A stretch of 64,000 bases of DNA from Flavobacteriales bacterium (GCA_016717305.1 JADKFY010000023.1:6744-70743), one strand, 5' to 3'. Positions 17,549-26,484 are shown, numbered from the stretch's first letter. The notes: a model not told the origin generated them from the letters alone. Numbers and translations are program-made.

Positions 17549-19039
17549 TTACTGTACCCACTTTTGATTGCTCAACATCAACGCTTCCTGCACGGTGATG
17601 CGATCGCCGTTGTTATAGGCTGTAACGAACGGGCCTGGAAAATTGTGACCGGCCGCCACGAACGCCACACGTTGATCACGTGCTTCGTTGTACGATCCGA
17701 ATTTGCCGCTCACGTATTTCACCCAGCCTTGGTGACGTTCCAAATTGAAATCACCGTTGAAACGATGGCGTGTGCTGAAATAGCTCTTTCCCACCTCGCG
17801 GTGTCCCGCGCTGATCTGCACTTTGTATAGCACACCGTTCTCAGGTGCGGGGATGCGGCTCGTTCCGGTCTTAGCAGGAGGCGTGGGCTTGGTGGCGGCA
17901 ACTGGCTCCTGCTTTGCAGGTGTCGTGGCGGGTTTGGGTACATCCTTAGCGATCGGCTCCTGCACAGGCGGCGTTGGAACTACAACAGGTACAGCCTCTT
18001 TCACGGGTTCTTGTGCCGTCTCAGCCTGCATGTTTTCCATGGCCTTGGGTCCGATGAAGAACTTGGAAGTGCCGATCACCGACTTCTGGGTCTCATCATT
18101 AAGAAGGTAGCCGAATTCACCATCGATGCTGTATTCGCCTTCTGGCTTTTCGTTCGCACGCAACTTGTATACGACCTTCACTTCATCTCCAGCGGGCAGG
18201 TTCAACCAAACAAATTTCGCGATACGGTCCTGTGTGGTGAAGATCGCATCGCTGCTGTTCTTTTCCATGGCCGTGAAACCTTGGGGAATGGTCTCTTGCA
18301 ACTTCCCGAAGCCTCTGATGCTTCCTTTCTTCACGATGACCTCAACGAGCATTTCGTTTTCAGTGACCGGAGTGATCGTGCGTGAAGCCGTAATTCCGCC
18401 AGGTCCTTGGGAGGAAGCAGTGCCGCTGGCTTGGTCGATCACCGCTACCGCGGTCTTTCCTGCTGGGGCAGCTATGACAGCCGCTTCCATATCAGTGGAG
18501 CTTGGTTCCTTAGGTGTCGTCACCGTTGCCACTGGCGTTGCAGCTACTGGGTCAGGCGTGCTTGTGGGAGGTGGGGCTGCAACAGGCTCGCTGTCGGCCA
18601 TGGTATTCGTAATGCCCGAACCGAAATCAATGGTCGAGGTAGGCAGGTCAAAGGTCTTGCGCTCGTTGTCCTCGATGTAAGAGAGGCGACCCACAATGGC
18701 TTGATTGCCGCTCACAGTTGCATCGGCGGTGAGTGTATAGGTAACCTTGAAGGTCGGCGTACTTGGCAGGGCCATCCAAATGAACTTGGCCTTTTGGTCC
18801 GCGAAGGTGAAAGAAGCGCCTTTGGTCTCGATCGCCGTTGCTGTAAGTCCAGAAGGCAGGTCGAGCTGCAGCTTTGCAAATCCGGTCAGTTCAGCTTTGG
18901 TCACCGTTACCGTTACCCGGAACTCGCTTCCGGGCTGCATGGTAGTGGGCAGATTTTGGGTGATGCTGATATCCGCTAGAAAGAACGGGTCTATGAGCAG
19001 GAGCCCTATCAGGTTGATCAAGAGTACCAGTTGGTTCAT
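17549..19039 (-). CDS. SPOR-like protein with a duplicated beta-sandwich domain
   Basis: The 496-residue protein starts with a hydrophobic signal or anchor (residues 3-21). Two homologous domains follow at about 24-140 and 217-332. Their shared cores are GFAKLQLDLPSGLTA and GFGKLQETIPQGFTA, then KAKFIWMALP and IAKFVWLNLP, then FKVTYTLTAD and VKVVYKLRAN. They are separated and followed by Pro/Ala/Thr-rich linkers (145-195, 335-395). The C-terminus (402-480, YKVQISAG ... VKYVSGKFGSYNEARD) looks like a SPOR domain. It lies 17 bp upstream of the triple-SPOR outer-membrane gene on the same strand, probably co-transcribed. I do not recognise the duplicated domain; the name is descriptive only. Confidence 0.7.
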   Translation of the reverse strand: MNQLVLLINLIGLLLIDPFFLADISITQNLPTTMQPGSEFRVTVTVTKAELTGFAKLQLDLPSGLTATAIETKGASFTFADQKAKFIWMALPSTPTFKVTYTLTADATVSGNQAIVGRLSYIEDNERKTFDLPTSTIDFGSGITNTMADSEPVAAPPPTSTPDPVAATPVATVTTPKEPSSTDMEAAVIAAPAGKTAVAVIDQASGTASSQGPGGITASRTITPVTENEMLVEVIVKKGSIRGFGKLQETIPQGFTAMEKNSSDAIFTTQDRIAKFVWLNLPAGDEVKVVYKLRANEKPEGEYSIDGEFGYLLNDETQKSVIGTSKFFIGPKAMENMQAETAQEPVKEAVPVVVPTPPVQEPIAKDVPKPATTPAKQEPVAATKPTPPAKTGTSRIPAPENGVLYKVQISAGHREVGKSYFSTRHRFNGDFNLERHQGWVKYVSGKFGSYNEARDQRVAFVAAGHNFPGPFVTAYNNGDRITVQEALMLSNQKWVQ

Positions 19040-19080
19040 TGCAAGGATTCCAAGGTTGAACGATCACGTCGTGATGCCTC

Positions 19081-19088
19081 CAAATGTA
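19081..19088 (-). promoter_or_regulatory. Candidate -7 box for the SPOR gene pair
   Basis: On the minus strand this reads TACATTTG, an exact match to the Bacteroidota TAnnTTTG box, 42 bp before the ATG at 19039. No clear TTTG/TTG -33 element is seen at the usual spacing, so support rests on the -7 match and position. Confidence 0.4.
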
Positions 19089-19280
19089 TCGGGCTGTGGA
19101 GGGTCGGATAACGGGCACGAACTTAGCAATACAAACAGGATATTGTTCAAGGCCGATGCCTGCTCCGCTCATCGAATGTAGGAAAACGGTCCGGAACGGC
19201 ACCCAAGGAAGGTGCTTGGTTCCCATTGACGGGTTCATGCGAGCTTCTGGATCCAATGGGCCCGAGCAGCAATTCCAGGC

Positions 19281-20342
19281 TCAGGAACCACCCAGCAGCA
19301 TCAGCGAATGGTCTTTCATTTGGAAGTGGTCATGTACCAAGGCGGTTTTGAATCCGCCCGACCGCCTTCCTTTGAGCACCATTTCGTTCGGCAGTTTACC
19401 GGAAACCAAGGCGGACCAGGCGAACCAAAGACCCAGTGCGTTGGCCGTATAGAATTCGCCGCAAAGTGGTTTGTAGCAGGCCAACGTTGCATTGGGGAAG
19501 TGCTCACGGATCGGGTCGTAAGCGCGGTCTTCCGCAGGGTCCCCATTTAGGCCCACTATCAAAAGATCCACATCTTCGGGTCGTTTTCCTGCTTCGGCCA
19601 ATAGCCCTTCCGCACGCCCGACCATGTCTTCGGCCTTTGCACAGAACACGGAGTCCACGCCCAAGAGTTCGACGGCTTTCGTTGAAGGAATGCTGTCCAA
19701 CACAAAGAATGCGGAACCTTCACCCGCCAGCGCTCCACGGTCGGTGGTGGTGAGCACTTCCAGGTTGGCTACTTGGTCATTCTGCTTCCAAAGCCATGAC
19801 CTGCGGTGAGTGCGGAAGAAATCGGGAGTGACCACATCCGCTGCACCGACCACCACATTCCGTTCACCTTCCTCCCGGACTTTCAGGAGCCCGTCCATCA
19901 GCGCGGTCGGGAATGAAGCTCCGCGTTGCAGATAGGTGTAGTTGTATGCCTTGCTATTGAGGGCCATGGCGATCTGGCCTGCCAAGCTGTTGTGGGTTGA
20001 TCCAATGAATGCCGTGGGGTTGGCTACGGCTTCATCATGATCGACCATGTTGTCCAGAAATCGCGCAACGCTGTCCTTGCACCCATCTCCGGTGGCCACG
20101 ATGATCGCGCCCGGCTGTTCCACTCCCGCACGTTGCAGCGCATTGATCGCGGCCATCAGACCCATCCGGGTATGCCGGGTCATACGACGTGCGCGGACCG
20201 GGTCCATGAAATTTGCGATATCCGGGAGGATCACGTTCAGCGGGTGCGTGGTGTATGCCACTACGTGTTCCAAAGCATCCCGATCGAAAGTGGGTTGTGG
20301 GCTAATGGCGGAGGCTCCGGTTATGTAGGCGCGTGCTTTCAC
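19281..20342 (-). CDS. Ketosynthase-like partner lacking the active-site Cys (chain-length-factor type)
   Basis: The 353-residue thiolase-fold protein follows a true ketosynthase gene with a 4-bp overlap. It keeps ketosynthase framework segments (MGLMAAINALQRAGV, HNSLAGQIAMALNSKAYN, RNVVVGAADVV, DRGALAGEGSAFFVLD). Where the neighbour has STACSSSANA this one has LQRGASFPTA, so the nucleophilic Cys is missing. The distal catalytic histidines are also not evident. This matches chain-length-factor subunits of type II systems in aryl-polyene and flexirubin clusters, which dimerise with the active ketosynthase. It is the last gene of the dar-type locus. Confidence 0.8.
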   Translation of the reverse strand: MKARAYITGASAISPQPTFDRDALEHVVAYTTHPLNVILPDIANFMDPVRARRMTRHTRMGLMAAINALQRAGVEQPGAIIVATGDGCKDSVARFLDNMVDHDEAVANPTAFIGSTHNSLAGQIAMALNSKAYNYTYLQRGASFPTALMDGLLKVREEGERNVVVGAADVVTPDFFRTHRRSWLWKQNDQVANLEVLTTTDRGALAGEGSAFFVLDSIPSTKAVELLGVDSVFCAKAEDMVGRAEGLLAEAGKRPEDVDLLIVGLNGDPAEDRAYDPIREHFPNATLACYKPLCGEFYTANALGLWFAWSALVSGKLPNEMVLKGRRSGGFKTALVHDHFQMKDHSLMLLGGS

Positions 20343-21544
20343 GTTGCTGAGAAAACGAGTGATGAATTGTTACCTCCGAAGCCGAAGGAGTTGCTAAGGA
20401 TATGGTCGATACGTTGGTTGTGCAGCGAGTGACGGACCGGTATCAACGGAGCTTCGATCATCGGTTCTTGGAAGCGCAAGTTCGCAAAGCACACGTTGTG
20501 TTGGATCGCGAGAACCGCGAATACGGCCTCAACTGCACCAGCTGCCCCAAGTGTATGTCCTGTGAAGGTCTTGGTACTGGAGAACGGTGGCGGAGCAGGT
20601 CCGAACAAGCGTTGCAGAGCGCGGCCTTCTGAAAGGTCGTTGTTGTGGGTTCCGGTCCCGTGTACGTTGATGTAGTTGATCGCATCGGGAGTAAGCCCAG
20701 CGCTTAGTAAGGCTTGTTGCATGGCAAGGAATGCACCATCGCCGTTGGGTGAAGAGGCGGTGATATGGAACGCGTCATTGGTGTTGGCATGGCCGGAGAC
20801 ACAAGCCAAGCTCTTTCCATTTCTTGCTTTCAAATGGGCCTCACTTTCCAGGACCAGATAGGCCGCTGCTTCACCCAGGTTAAGGCCTTGTCGATGTTCA
20901 TCAAAAGGTCTGCACGGCTCGCGGTCCAAGATCATCAAACTGTGGAAGCCGTTCACCGTGAAACGGGAGAGGGCATCGGATCCTCCCACGATCGCCACAT
21001 CGAGCTTGCCGCTTCGGATCATTCTGCTCCCGAGCATGATCGCATTTGCCGAGGAAGAGCATGCGGTACTGATCGTAGTGATGAACCCGTTGATGCCGAG
21101 TTCAGCCGCAATGCGTTCGGTGTGTTCGCCGGGGTCATGCGTGCCTACGTACTGTTCCTGTTCCGCATTCAACTCATCATTGAGGAGTTGTTTGTAGATC
21201 GATTCGGACCGGTCCATACCGCCGGAAGTGGAGGCGGAGATCAAGCCTGTTCGCGGGTGTGTGGGATCGATCCCAGCTTGGGCCAGAGCCTCGTGTACCG
21301 CTTGCAAACCGAGCAATGCCGTACGTGACCAGCCCCGAATTGACCTTGGTGCCACCAACGCGGCCAAGTCCTCGTGGACCAACTTCACTTCCGCTGCCGG
21401 GTATAGTGAGCTGTGGCGTGTTTGCAACCGAGTGATGGGTCCTATGCCCGTGCGTTCGTTCAGGAGCGCGTCCAAATTGGCATCAACACTGTTGCCAAGG
21501 GCGGAAATGATCCCGATCCCGGAAATGTGAACATGTTCGGTCAT
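20339..21544 (-). CDS. Beta-ketoacyl-ACP synthase (FabF type) of the dar locus
   Basis: The 401-residue protein has a complete KAS I/II set: the Cys nucleophile in STACSSSANAI, the first His in INVHGTGTHNND, the Lys in SSTKTFTGH and the second His in FTGHTLGAAGAVEAV, with a C-terminal SNSFGFGGNNSSLV. It should extend an acyl-ACP with malonyl-ACP. The ATG at 21544 overlaps the exporter permease stop (ATGA); the frame is open upstream but the segment before MTEHVHISGIG is not ketosynthase-like. It overlaps the Cys-less partner downstream by 4 bp, so the pair probably forms a heterodimer. No dedicated ACP, ketoreductase or dehydratase gene is in the window. Confidence 0.9.
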   Translation of the reverse strand: MTEHVHISGIGIISALGNSVDANLDALLNERTGIGPITRLQTRHSSLYPAAEVKLVHEDLAALVAPRSIRGWSRTALLGLQAVHEALAQAGIDPTHPRTGLISASTSGGMDRSESIYKQLLNDELNAEQEQYVGTHDPGEHTERIAAELGINGFITTISTACSSSANAIMLGSRMIRSGKLDVAIVGGSDALSRFTVNGFHSLMILDREPCRPFDEHRQGLNLGEAAAYLVLESEAHLKARNGKSLACVSGHANTNDAFHITASSPNGDGAFLAMQQALLSAGLTPDAINYINVHGTGTHNNDLSEGRALQRLFGPAPPPFSSTKTFTGHTLGAAGAVEAVFAVLAIQHNVCFANLRFQEPMIEAPLIPVRHSLHNQRIDHILSNSFGFGGNNSSLVFSAT

Positions 21545-22836
21545 CGACGGCTGGTCATGCGCTCCGCGAAGATGGCGACACCGATACAAATGGTGGTGAA
21601 GACCAAAAGTGGTACCAAGAACGGCCAGAGATCAGCGATGCTGCCGTCGCGCAGCAACACCACGTTGTACGCCTCCATGGACCAGTTGAGCGGGGAGAGC
21701 TTGCCGAACATGCGCATGGCATCGGGCATGAGGTACAACGGCACCCAAATTCCACCGATCGCAGCCAGGATCACCACGGAAATGGAACCGAAAACAGCGG
21801 ATCGTTGCTGGGTCATGGAAAAGGAACCGACCAATACGCCGAATGCGGTCCCAGCTCCACCAACGGCCAATGTTACGAGCAACAGCATGGCCCAATTGAT
21901 CCCGTTCAGGTCCAATGCGGCCAAGCCCAAGAACGGCATCAGGAAAACACCGATCGTGAAGAGCAGGGCTGCTTGCGAAACGCACACCATTAGAAATGCG
22001 ATCATGCGACCTGCTATGCGTTCCGCCGCACCACCGGGCATGGTCAGCAGCCGCACCATGCAACCGGAGTCCCGTTCCTTCACCATGTTCCCGGCCAAGA
22101 GCACCACACTGAAGAACATGGCGAAAATGGTCCATGCGGGCACGTTGTGTTGCGTACTATCGGCCGCAACGCGCGTACCACTAAGCTCTGACCCTGCCAT
22201 TTCCTGACGCACACCGATGAAAGGCTCCTGCACCTTGAACGGTTCCAGTTCCTTACCTGTTAGCACTTCCAGTTGAGTTGTCATATCGGCCAGAAGCCGA
22301 TCGGCACTAAGGCTTGCGAGAATGCGCCCCAGTTGGCTCGTGACCAGTTCACGAAAGGCCTTTTTCACCACCGGGTCCACCAATACTTTTACGAATGCGC
22401 TGTCTTGGTGGGGAGCAGCGTGGGTATCGCCTTCGTTGGCTGGATCGAAGAACTTCGTAACAACGCTTTGTGAACCTATCCGCATGACCTCGCTTGCACC
22501 CATGGGCACCACGATCCCTACTTGGTAATCGCCACTGCGCACCAAGTTCTGGAAAACACTGTCGTTCATGGTCCCATCGGCGCTGACATCAGTTAGCACG
22601 AATGGTCCGGCTTTTTCCAATCCGTCCTTGATGCTGCCACCAACGGAGCCACCGTCCAGATCACGGAAGAGCACATGCACCTGTTGTTCAGAAAAGTCTC
22701 GGAATGGCGCATCCTGGACCAAGGCCATGATACACACCAGGCACACGGGCATCAAGAACAGCAAGGCAAGACCTCCGCGATCGCGCACGAGCATCAGCAG
22801 TTCCTTGTTGATATGGGCCAGAATGCGCGTTAGCAT
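21541..22836 (-). CDS. ABC-2 type transporter permease
   Basis: The 431-residue protein has one N-terminal membrane helix (GLALLFLMPVCLVCIMAL, about 22-40), a large extracytoplasmic domain (about 45-230), and five to six C-terminal helices (for example VPAWTIFAMFFSVVLLAGNM, ALLFTIGVFLMPFLGLAAL, AVFGSISVVILAAIGGIWVPLYL, ADLWPFLVPLLVFTTICIGVAIFA). This is the ABC-2/DrrB-like exporter layout. It pairs with the ATPase 106 bp upstream. Its position between BtrH/ATPase and ketosynthase genes suggests it exports the locus product or an intermediate; that is inference. Confidence 0.87.
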   Translation of the reverse strand: MLTRILAHINKELLMLVRDRGGLALLFLMPVCLVCIMALVQDAPFRDFSEQQVHVLFRDLDGGSVGGSIKDGLEKAGPFVLTDVSADGTMNDSVFQNLVRSGDYQVGIVVPMGASEVMRIGSQSVVTKFFDPANEGDTHAAPHQDSAFVKVLVDPVVKKAFRELVTSQLGRILASLSADRLLADMTTQLEVLTGKELEPFKVQEPFIGVRQEMAGSELSGTRVAADSTQHNVPAWTIFAMFFSVVLLAGNMVKERDSGCMVRLLTMPGGAAERIAGRMIAFLMVCVSQAALLFTIGVFLMPFLGLAALDLNGINWAMLLLVTLAVGGAGTAFGVLVGSFSMTQQRSAVFGSISVVILAAIGGIWVPLYLMPDAMRMFGKLSPLNWSMEAYNVVLLRDGSIADLWPFLVPLLVFTTICIGVAIFAERMTSRR

Positions 22837-22942
22837 GTCAAGCTAAGTTCTCGGGCACTCGGTCCTGATATCCCGTTACCTGGGATTTCGGCTGTGTCTC
22901 AACTCGTGACTTGTGTCTTGTATCTTGGATCTTCATCCTCCA

Positions 22943-23689
22943 CTACCGATCCCTGAATTCTTTCCCGGTAAGCCCGAGGAAATAGGCCTCCAATCGATCT
23001 GCACCACCTTTTGCTCCCGGATCTTCCACTTCTCCGATCACCTTTCCGTGGTCGACGATCACAACACGCGAGCAAAGTCGTTCGGCCTCTTCCAAGTGAT
23101 GTGAAGTATAGACAATGGTGATGCCTGACTGATTGATGCTCTCCAGCAAGGTCCAGATCGCAGTGCGCGATTGCACATCAATGCCCACGGTAGGTTCGTC
23201 CAGGAAAAGGATCGCGGGTTCGTGTAAAAGTGCGGTCACCAAATTCAAACGACGTTGCATGCCACCTGACCACGTGCCGACCAGTTCATTGGCACGCTCG
23301 TTCAAACCAACACCCTCCAGCAATTGTTCGCCGCGGTCGGTTATCTCGGAGGCCTTCAACCCATGCAACTTGCCGAAGAAGGCGAGGTTCTCGCGTGCGG
23401 TGAGCATTTCGTAGAGCGCAATGTTCTGCGGCACCAGTCCTATGGAGGCATGGACCTGATCAGGCTCTTCGGCCACATCAAACCCTTGCACATGGACCGT
23501 ACCGGCATCGGCCTTTCGCACTCCGGTAATGATGGAGATCAACGAGGTCTTTCCCGCGCCATTCGGTCCCAGCAGACCAAGGAATTCACCGGGATGGACA
23601 TCCAGATCGATCCCATCCAAGGCTTTGCCGGCGCCCCGTTTGTATTCCTTGACCAATCCACGCACACGGATGTCCATGTTGCCTTCCAT
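22943..23689 (-). CDS. ABC transporter ATP-binding protein
   Basis: The 248-residue protein is a complete nucleotide-binding domain: Walker A GPNGAGKTSLI, Q-loop LVPQNIALYE, signature TWSGGMQRRLNLVTAL (SGG form), Walker B AILFLDEPTVGID and the switch His in TIVYTSHHLEEAERL. This is the DrrA/CcmA-type subfamily paired with ABC-2 permeases. The start may be 23689 or 23677 (MDIRVRG). It begins 3 bp after the BtrH-like gene stop, so it is in the same operon. Confidence 0.92.
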   Translation of the reverse strand: MEGNMDIRVRGLVKEYKRGAGKALDGIDLDVHPGEFLGLLGPNGAGKTSLISIITGVRKADAGTVHVQGFDVAEEPDQVHASIGLVPQNIALYEMLTARENLAFFGKLHGLKASEITDRGEQLLEGVGLNERANELVGTWSGGMQRRLNLVTALLHEPAILFLDEPTVGIDVQSRTAIWTLLESINQSGITIVYTSHHLEEAERLCSRVVIVDHGKVIGEVEDPGAKGGADRLEAYFLGLTGKEFRDR

Positions 23690-23692
23690 GGT

Positions 23693-24706
23693 TCAACTCG
23701 TACGGGCCAGATCCTTGAAGAAACGTTGTTCCATGACCCCGATGGCAACCAAGCGATCGGCGAGCGTTGCGAATGAACTGCCTGCTTCGGAGCGGCCCTT
23801 CACCATGCGGCCTGCTTCGAACGCGCACTCACGCCATTGATCACCGATGGCCGTCATCTCCTTGGCCTTTTCGCGCAATTCCGGACGGTCCAACAGGGTT
23901 GCAGCTTCTTGCAGGAAAGCGGCGAACATGAAGCGGAACCCAGCACCTCCAGTACCGATCTCTTCTTGCATGCGGATCAGATTGCCCAGATACAGCAACG
24001 CACGACGATCTCCCAGTTTCTCTTGGTATTTCCGCAGCTTACCGGCCAAGTAGGGGATGCCTTTGGAGCCGAACATCGGCAGCGGTGTATTGGCCATATC
24101 GCGGGCTACGCGGCGTAGGCCCTTGGCAGCAGCTTTCTTCAGATCGGCATCGGTGGGCACTTTCACTGGGTAATACATACGGCCGTTGGTATTCGGCGTA
24201 CCCTTTGCGAAACGTGCGCGGATCAATGCGGTGCGGTGGATCGTGGTGGTGCCGTCCATGACAGGATCGCTCACGAGATACTCATCGCCCTTGCGCCCGA
24301 AGACCACGATGTTGTGCGCATTGAAATGGAAGCGGTATGCTTTCGGCAAGTAGGGCAGGTAGAACACGCTGGTGAGCATGCCCACAGGTAGTCCTTGGTC
24401 CAGCACCTTGTCCAGTTCGCGCATGGCCTGATCCTGATCGCGAAAGGACATCCGTTTCATTTCCACCCCGATGTTGCGGCTGAAGCGCTTGAAAATGTGC
24501 CCAGGCAAGATGCGGTAGGAGGTTACTGGAATGCCGTTCAGTTTCAAAAAAGGCATGTGGCTATAGAACAGACCGGAACCGATCCCGAAGGCCATGGGTT
24601 CGCTCACGCGCAAGCCATGGAAGCGCATGAGGTTGGAGATCACGCCGGTCTCGCAGTGCGCGGATTGTTGGTGATCGAAAGGCACGACGATCTCTTTCTC
24701 GCTCAT
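23693..24706 (-). CDS. BtrH N-terminal domain protein (papain-like fold) of the dar locus
   Basis: The 337-residue protein begins with VPFDHQQSAHCETGVISNL. This is the BtrH_N start (Cys and nearby His), followed by GSGLFYSHMPF, LDQGLPVGMLTSVFYLPYLP and FHFNAHNIVVFGRKGDEYLVSDP, which supply the His and Asp of a papain-like triad. In butirosin synthesis BtrH transfers an acyl group from an ACP; relatives occur in Bacteroidota flexirubin-type clusters. The C-terminal part (about 150-337) is helical and fits the region usually called DUF4872. Here it could transfer or hydrolyse the acyl product. It overlaps the preceding small gene by 4 bp. Confidence 0.8.
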   Translation of the reverse strand: MSEKEIVVPFDHQQSAHCETGVISNLMRFHGLRVSEPMAFGIGSGLFYSHMPFLKLNGIPVTSYRILPGHIFKRFSRNIGVEMKRMSFRDQDQAMRELDKVLDQGLPVGMLTSVFYLPYLPKAYRFHFNAHNIVVFGRKGDEYLVSDPVMDGTTTIHRTALIRARFAKGTPNTNGRMYYPVKVPTDADLKKAAAKGLRRVARDMANTPLPMFGSKGIPYLAGKLRKYQEKLGDRRALLYLGNLIRMQEEIGTGGAGFRFMFAAFLQEAATLLDRPELREKAKEMTAIGDQWRECAFEAGRMVKGRSEAGSSFATLADRLVAIGVMEQRFFKDLARTS

Positions 24707-25104
24707 TCGGGCAACTTCTTCAACTCCTCAACAGTGATCATCAATGCGTCTGCGTAGCGTTGTAGAAGGGCATTGTTCAAGGCCACGAATTCGCTGGGCT
24801 GCAAATGCTTCTTCACGGTGCGTGCAGGAAGGTTCATATGCTGGGCCAACAAGGCGGGGTCCATCATGTTCACTTCCATGTGGTAGGCCAAGGTGCTGCT
24901 TTCACCCGCCTGAACTTTCTTCTTGGCATCAGCCACGTTCTCGTGTACAACATCCCATGCCTGCTCCAATGCCACGTTCTCCGGTTCCCAACCCACGCTG
25001 GGCACCACAACGTAATCGCCATTCTCATTAACGGCATACTTCACCACCTTGAACTTGCCTTCCAGTATGTTGGCATCGTCCTGTGGTACATCTTCCTTTT
25101 TCAT
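24703..25104 (-). CDS. Small cytoplasmic protein of the dar locus, function unknown
   Basis: This 133-residue soluble protein has no signal peptide. The N-terminal half is a mixed segment (LEGKFKVVKYAVNENGDYVVVPSVGWEPENVALEQAWDVV, with acidic residues). The C-terminal part (about 80-130: DPALLAQHMNLPARTVKKHL ... LQRYADALMITVEELKKL) looks helical and could be a helix-turn-helix-like fold, reminiscent of a regulator. I do not recognise a family. The ATG at 25104 (MKKEDVP) is chosen over an upstream start at 25128 because the extra residues look non-coding. It overlaps the BtrH-like gene by 4 bp, and DarB lies upstream across a 189-bp gap holding an inverted repeat. Confidence 0.7.
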   Translation of the reverse strand: MKKEDVPQDDANILEGKFKVVKYAVNENGDYVVVPSVGWEPENVALEQAWDVVHENVADAKKKVQAGESSTLAYHMEVNMMDPALLAQHMNLPARTVKKHLQPSEFVALNNALLQRYADALMITVEELKKLPE

Positions 25105-25137
25105 GGGATCAAATTGGTAGGAACACAAAGGTATTGT

Positions 25138-25289
25138 AGATCAACGCAGAGGCGCGGAGGAGCAGAGGTTCCAGAGTTGAAGGCCACTAGCCGGTTGGAC
25201 ATTCGATGCCTTGTAACACTCAAGACTCGAAGAAGAAATACGCGCACCCCTCCACGTTCCTCAAAAACTCTGCGCCTCTGCGTTGATCT
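25138..25289. repeat. Inverted-repeat (REPIN-like) element between darB and the small gene
   Basis: Two 22-nt arms face each other at 25138-25159 and 25268-25289, matching at 21 of 22 positions, around a 108-bp spacer. The core of each arm is AACGCAGAGGCGC. Two inverted copies of a short palindrome-like unit are the form of a REPIN. Transcribed from the darB side, the arms could form a long hairpin in the operon mRNA. The origin of the unit is unknown. Confidence 0.7.
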
Positions 25290-25293
25290 TCCC

Positions 25294-26424
25294 TCAAACC
25301 ACTTTCAGCAACGCAAATCCCAGACTGAAGCGTGCACTTTCAGGCACCATCAACAAGAGCCGTTGTCCCTTCCTCACCTTGCCCGTTGCGATCAAGTCAC
25401 GGAGCATCAGGTAGATCGAGGCGGAAGCCACGTTGCCCACTTCGGGGAGGTTCAGGTACCAGCGATCGTACGGCACGTGGATGTTCCGTGACACCAATTC
25501 CTCCTGGATCTTATCGCGGAAGAACATGGACGAGAGGTGGGGCATGAAATGGTCCACCGTATCGATGTCGATCTTCTTTTCTTCCAACACTTCGGCCAAC
25601 CATTTCACGGCGAATTGGCACATGTGCTTACCGAGCAGGCGGGTATCCTGCTTCATGCTCATGATCGCGTTCGGCGCCAATTCCTCTGCGGAATAGGTCT
25701 TCCATCCACGGAAGTTCCCTTCGGCATCTTTTTCACCGCCGAAGTACATGCAGGTCTCCAACTCATGTGCGAACGATTTGGAGACGACCCATTCCACCTG
25801 AAGGTCGAATTCGCCGCGGGGTTTGTTCTCCAGCAACATCGCGCCGGACCCGTCGCTGAGCATCCAACGAAGGAACTCCTTTTCGAACGCGATCATGGGG
25901 TTGGCCTCCAACTGCCCGATCCGCTCCGCCTCGCTCTCAAAATTGCGCGATAACATCATGGGTGAAAGCAGTTCCGAACCCACTGCAACAGCATTCCGTG
26001 AATTGCCGGAAGCCACGCTCATGTATGCGTACTTCAGTGCTCCCATCCCGGCACAGCATGCACCGCTTGGCGAGATGATCTCCATGGGATGCGGCATGTA
26101 ACCATGTACTTGCGACGCATGTGAGGGCATGAATTGGTCAGGCGAAGAAGTGCCAGCGGCCAAGACTTCAAAATCCTTCAACTCTATGCCGTTCCCGGCC
26201 AGTGCTTTCACGGATTCAAAAGCGATCTGCGCGTTCGTGTGGGTAAGCTTTCCGCCCTTTTCCATGGCGTAATAGCGTTGCTTGATACCGTTGTTGCGCA
26301 ACACCAAGCGACGAGCCCGTGACGGTTCACCATTGATGTACCCCAAGTATTCCTCCATCTCATCGTTTGAGATAGGCTCATTTGGAAGAAAGCCCGATAC
26401 ACGCGTAACGAAAACGTCTTGCAT
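25294..26424 (-). CDS. darB: Beta-ketoacyl-ACP synthase III-like enzyme (DarB type)
   Basis: The 376-residue protein is a KAS III-fold condensing enzyme: the Cys nucleophile in SPSGACCAGMGALKYAYMS, a His in DHFMPHLSSMF and the Asn region LPEVGNVASASIYLML. It sits 108 bp downstream of darA on the same strand. In dialkylresorcinol pathways DarB condenses two fatty acyl units to give the cyclohexanedione precursor, and DarA aromatises it. The start at 26424 (MQDVFVTRV) is preferred; upstream in-frame residues to 26487 look untranslated. The long C-terminal region and Bacteroidota context argue against ordinary FabH. Confidence 0.85.
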   Translation of the reverse strand: MQDVFVTRVSGFLPNEPISNDEMEEYLGYINGEPSRARRLVLRNNGIKQRYYAMEKGGKLTHTNAQIAFESVKALAGNGIELKDFEVLAAGTSSPDQFMPSHASQVHGYMPHPMEIISPSGACCAGMGALKYAYMSVASGNSRNAVAVGSELLSPMMLSRNFESEAERIGQLEANPMIAFEKEFLRWMLSDGSGAMLLENKPRGEFDLQVEWVVSKSFAHELETCMYFGGEKDAEGNFRGWKTYSAEELAPNAIMSMKQDTRLLGKHMCQFAVKWLAEVLEEKKIDIDTVDHFMPHLSSMFFRDKIQEELVSRNIHVPYDRWYLNLPEVGNVASASIYLMLRDLIATGKVRKGQRLLLMVPESARFSLGFALLKVV

Positions 26425-26484
26425 ATTGCTGATCGTGAATAAGTTGCCCCCCAAGCCCCGAAACAAGCGCCGTTCACGGGGTAG

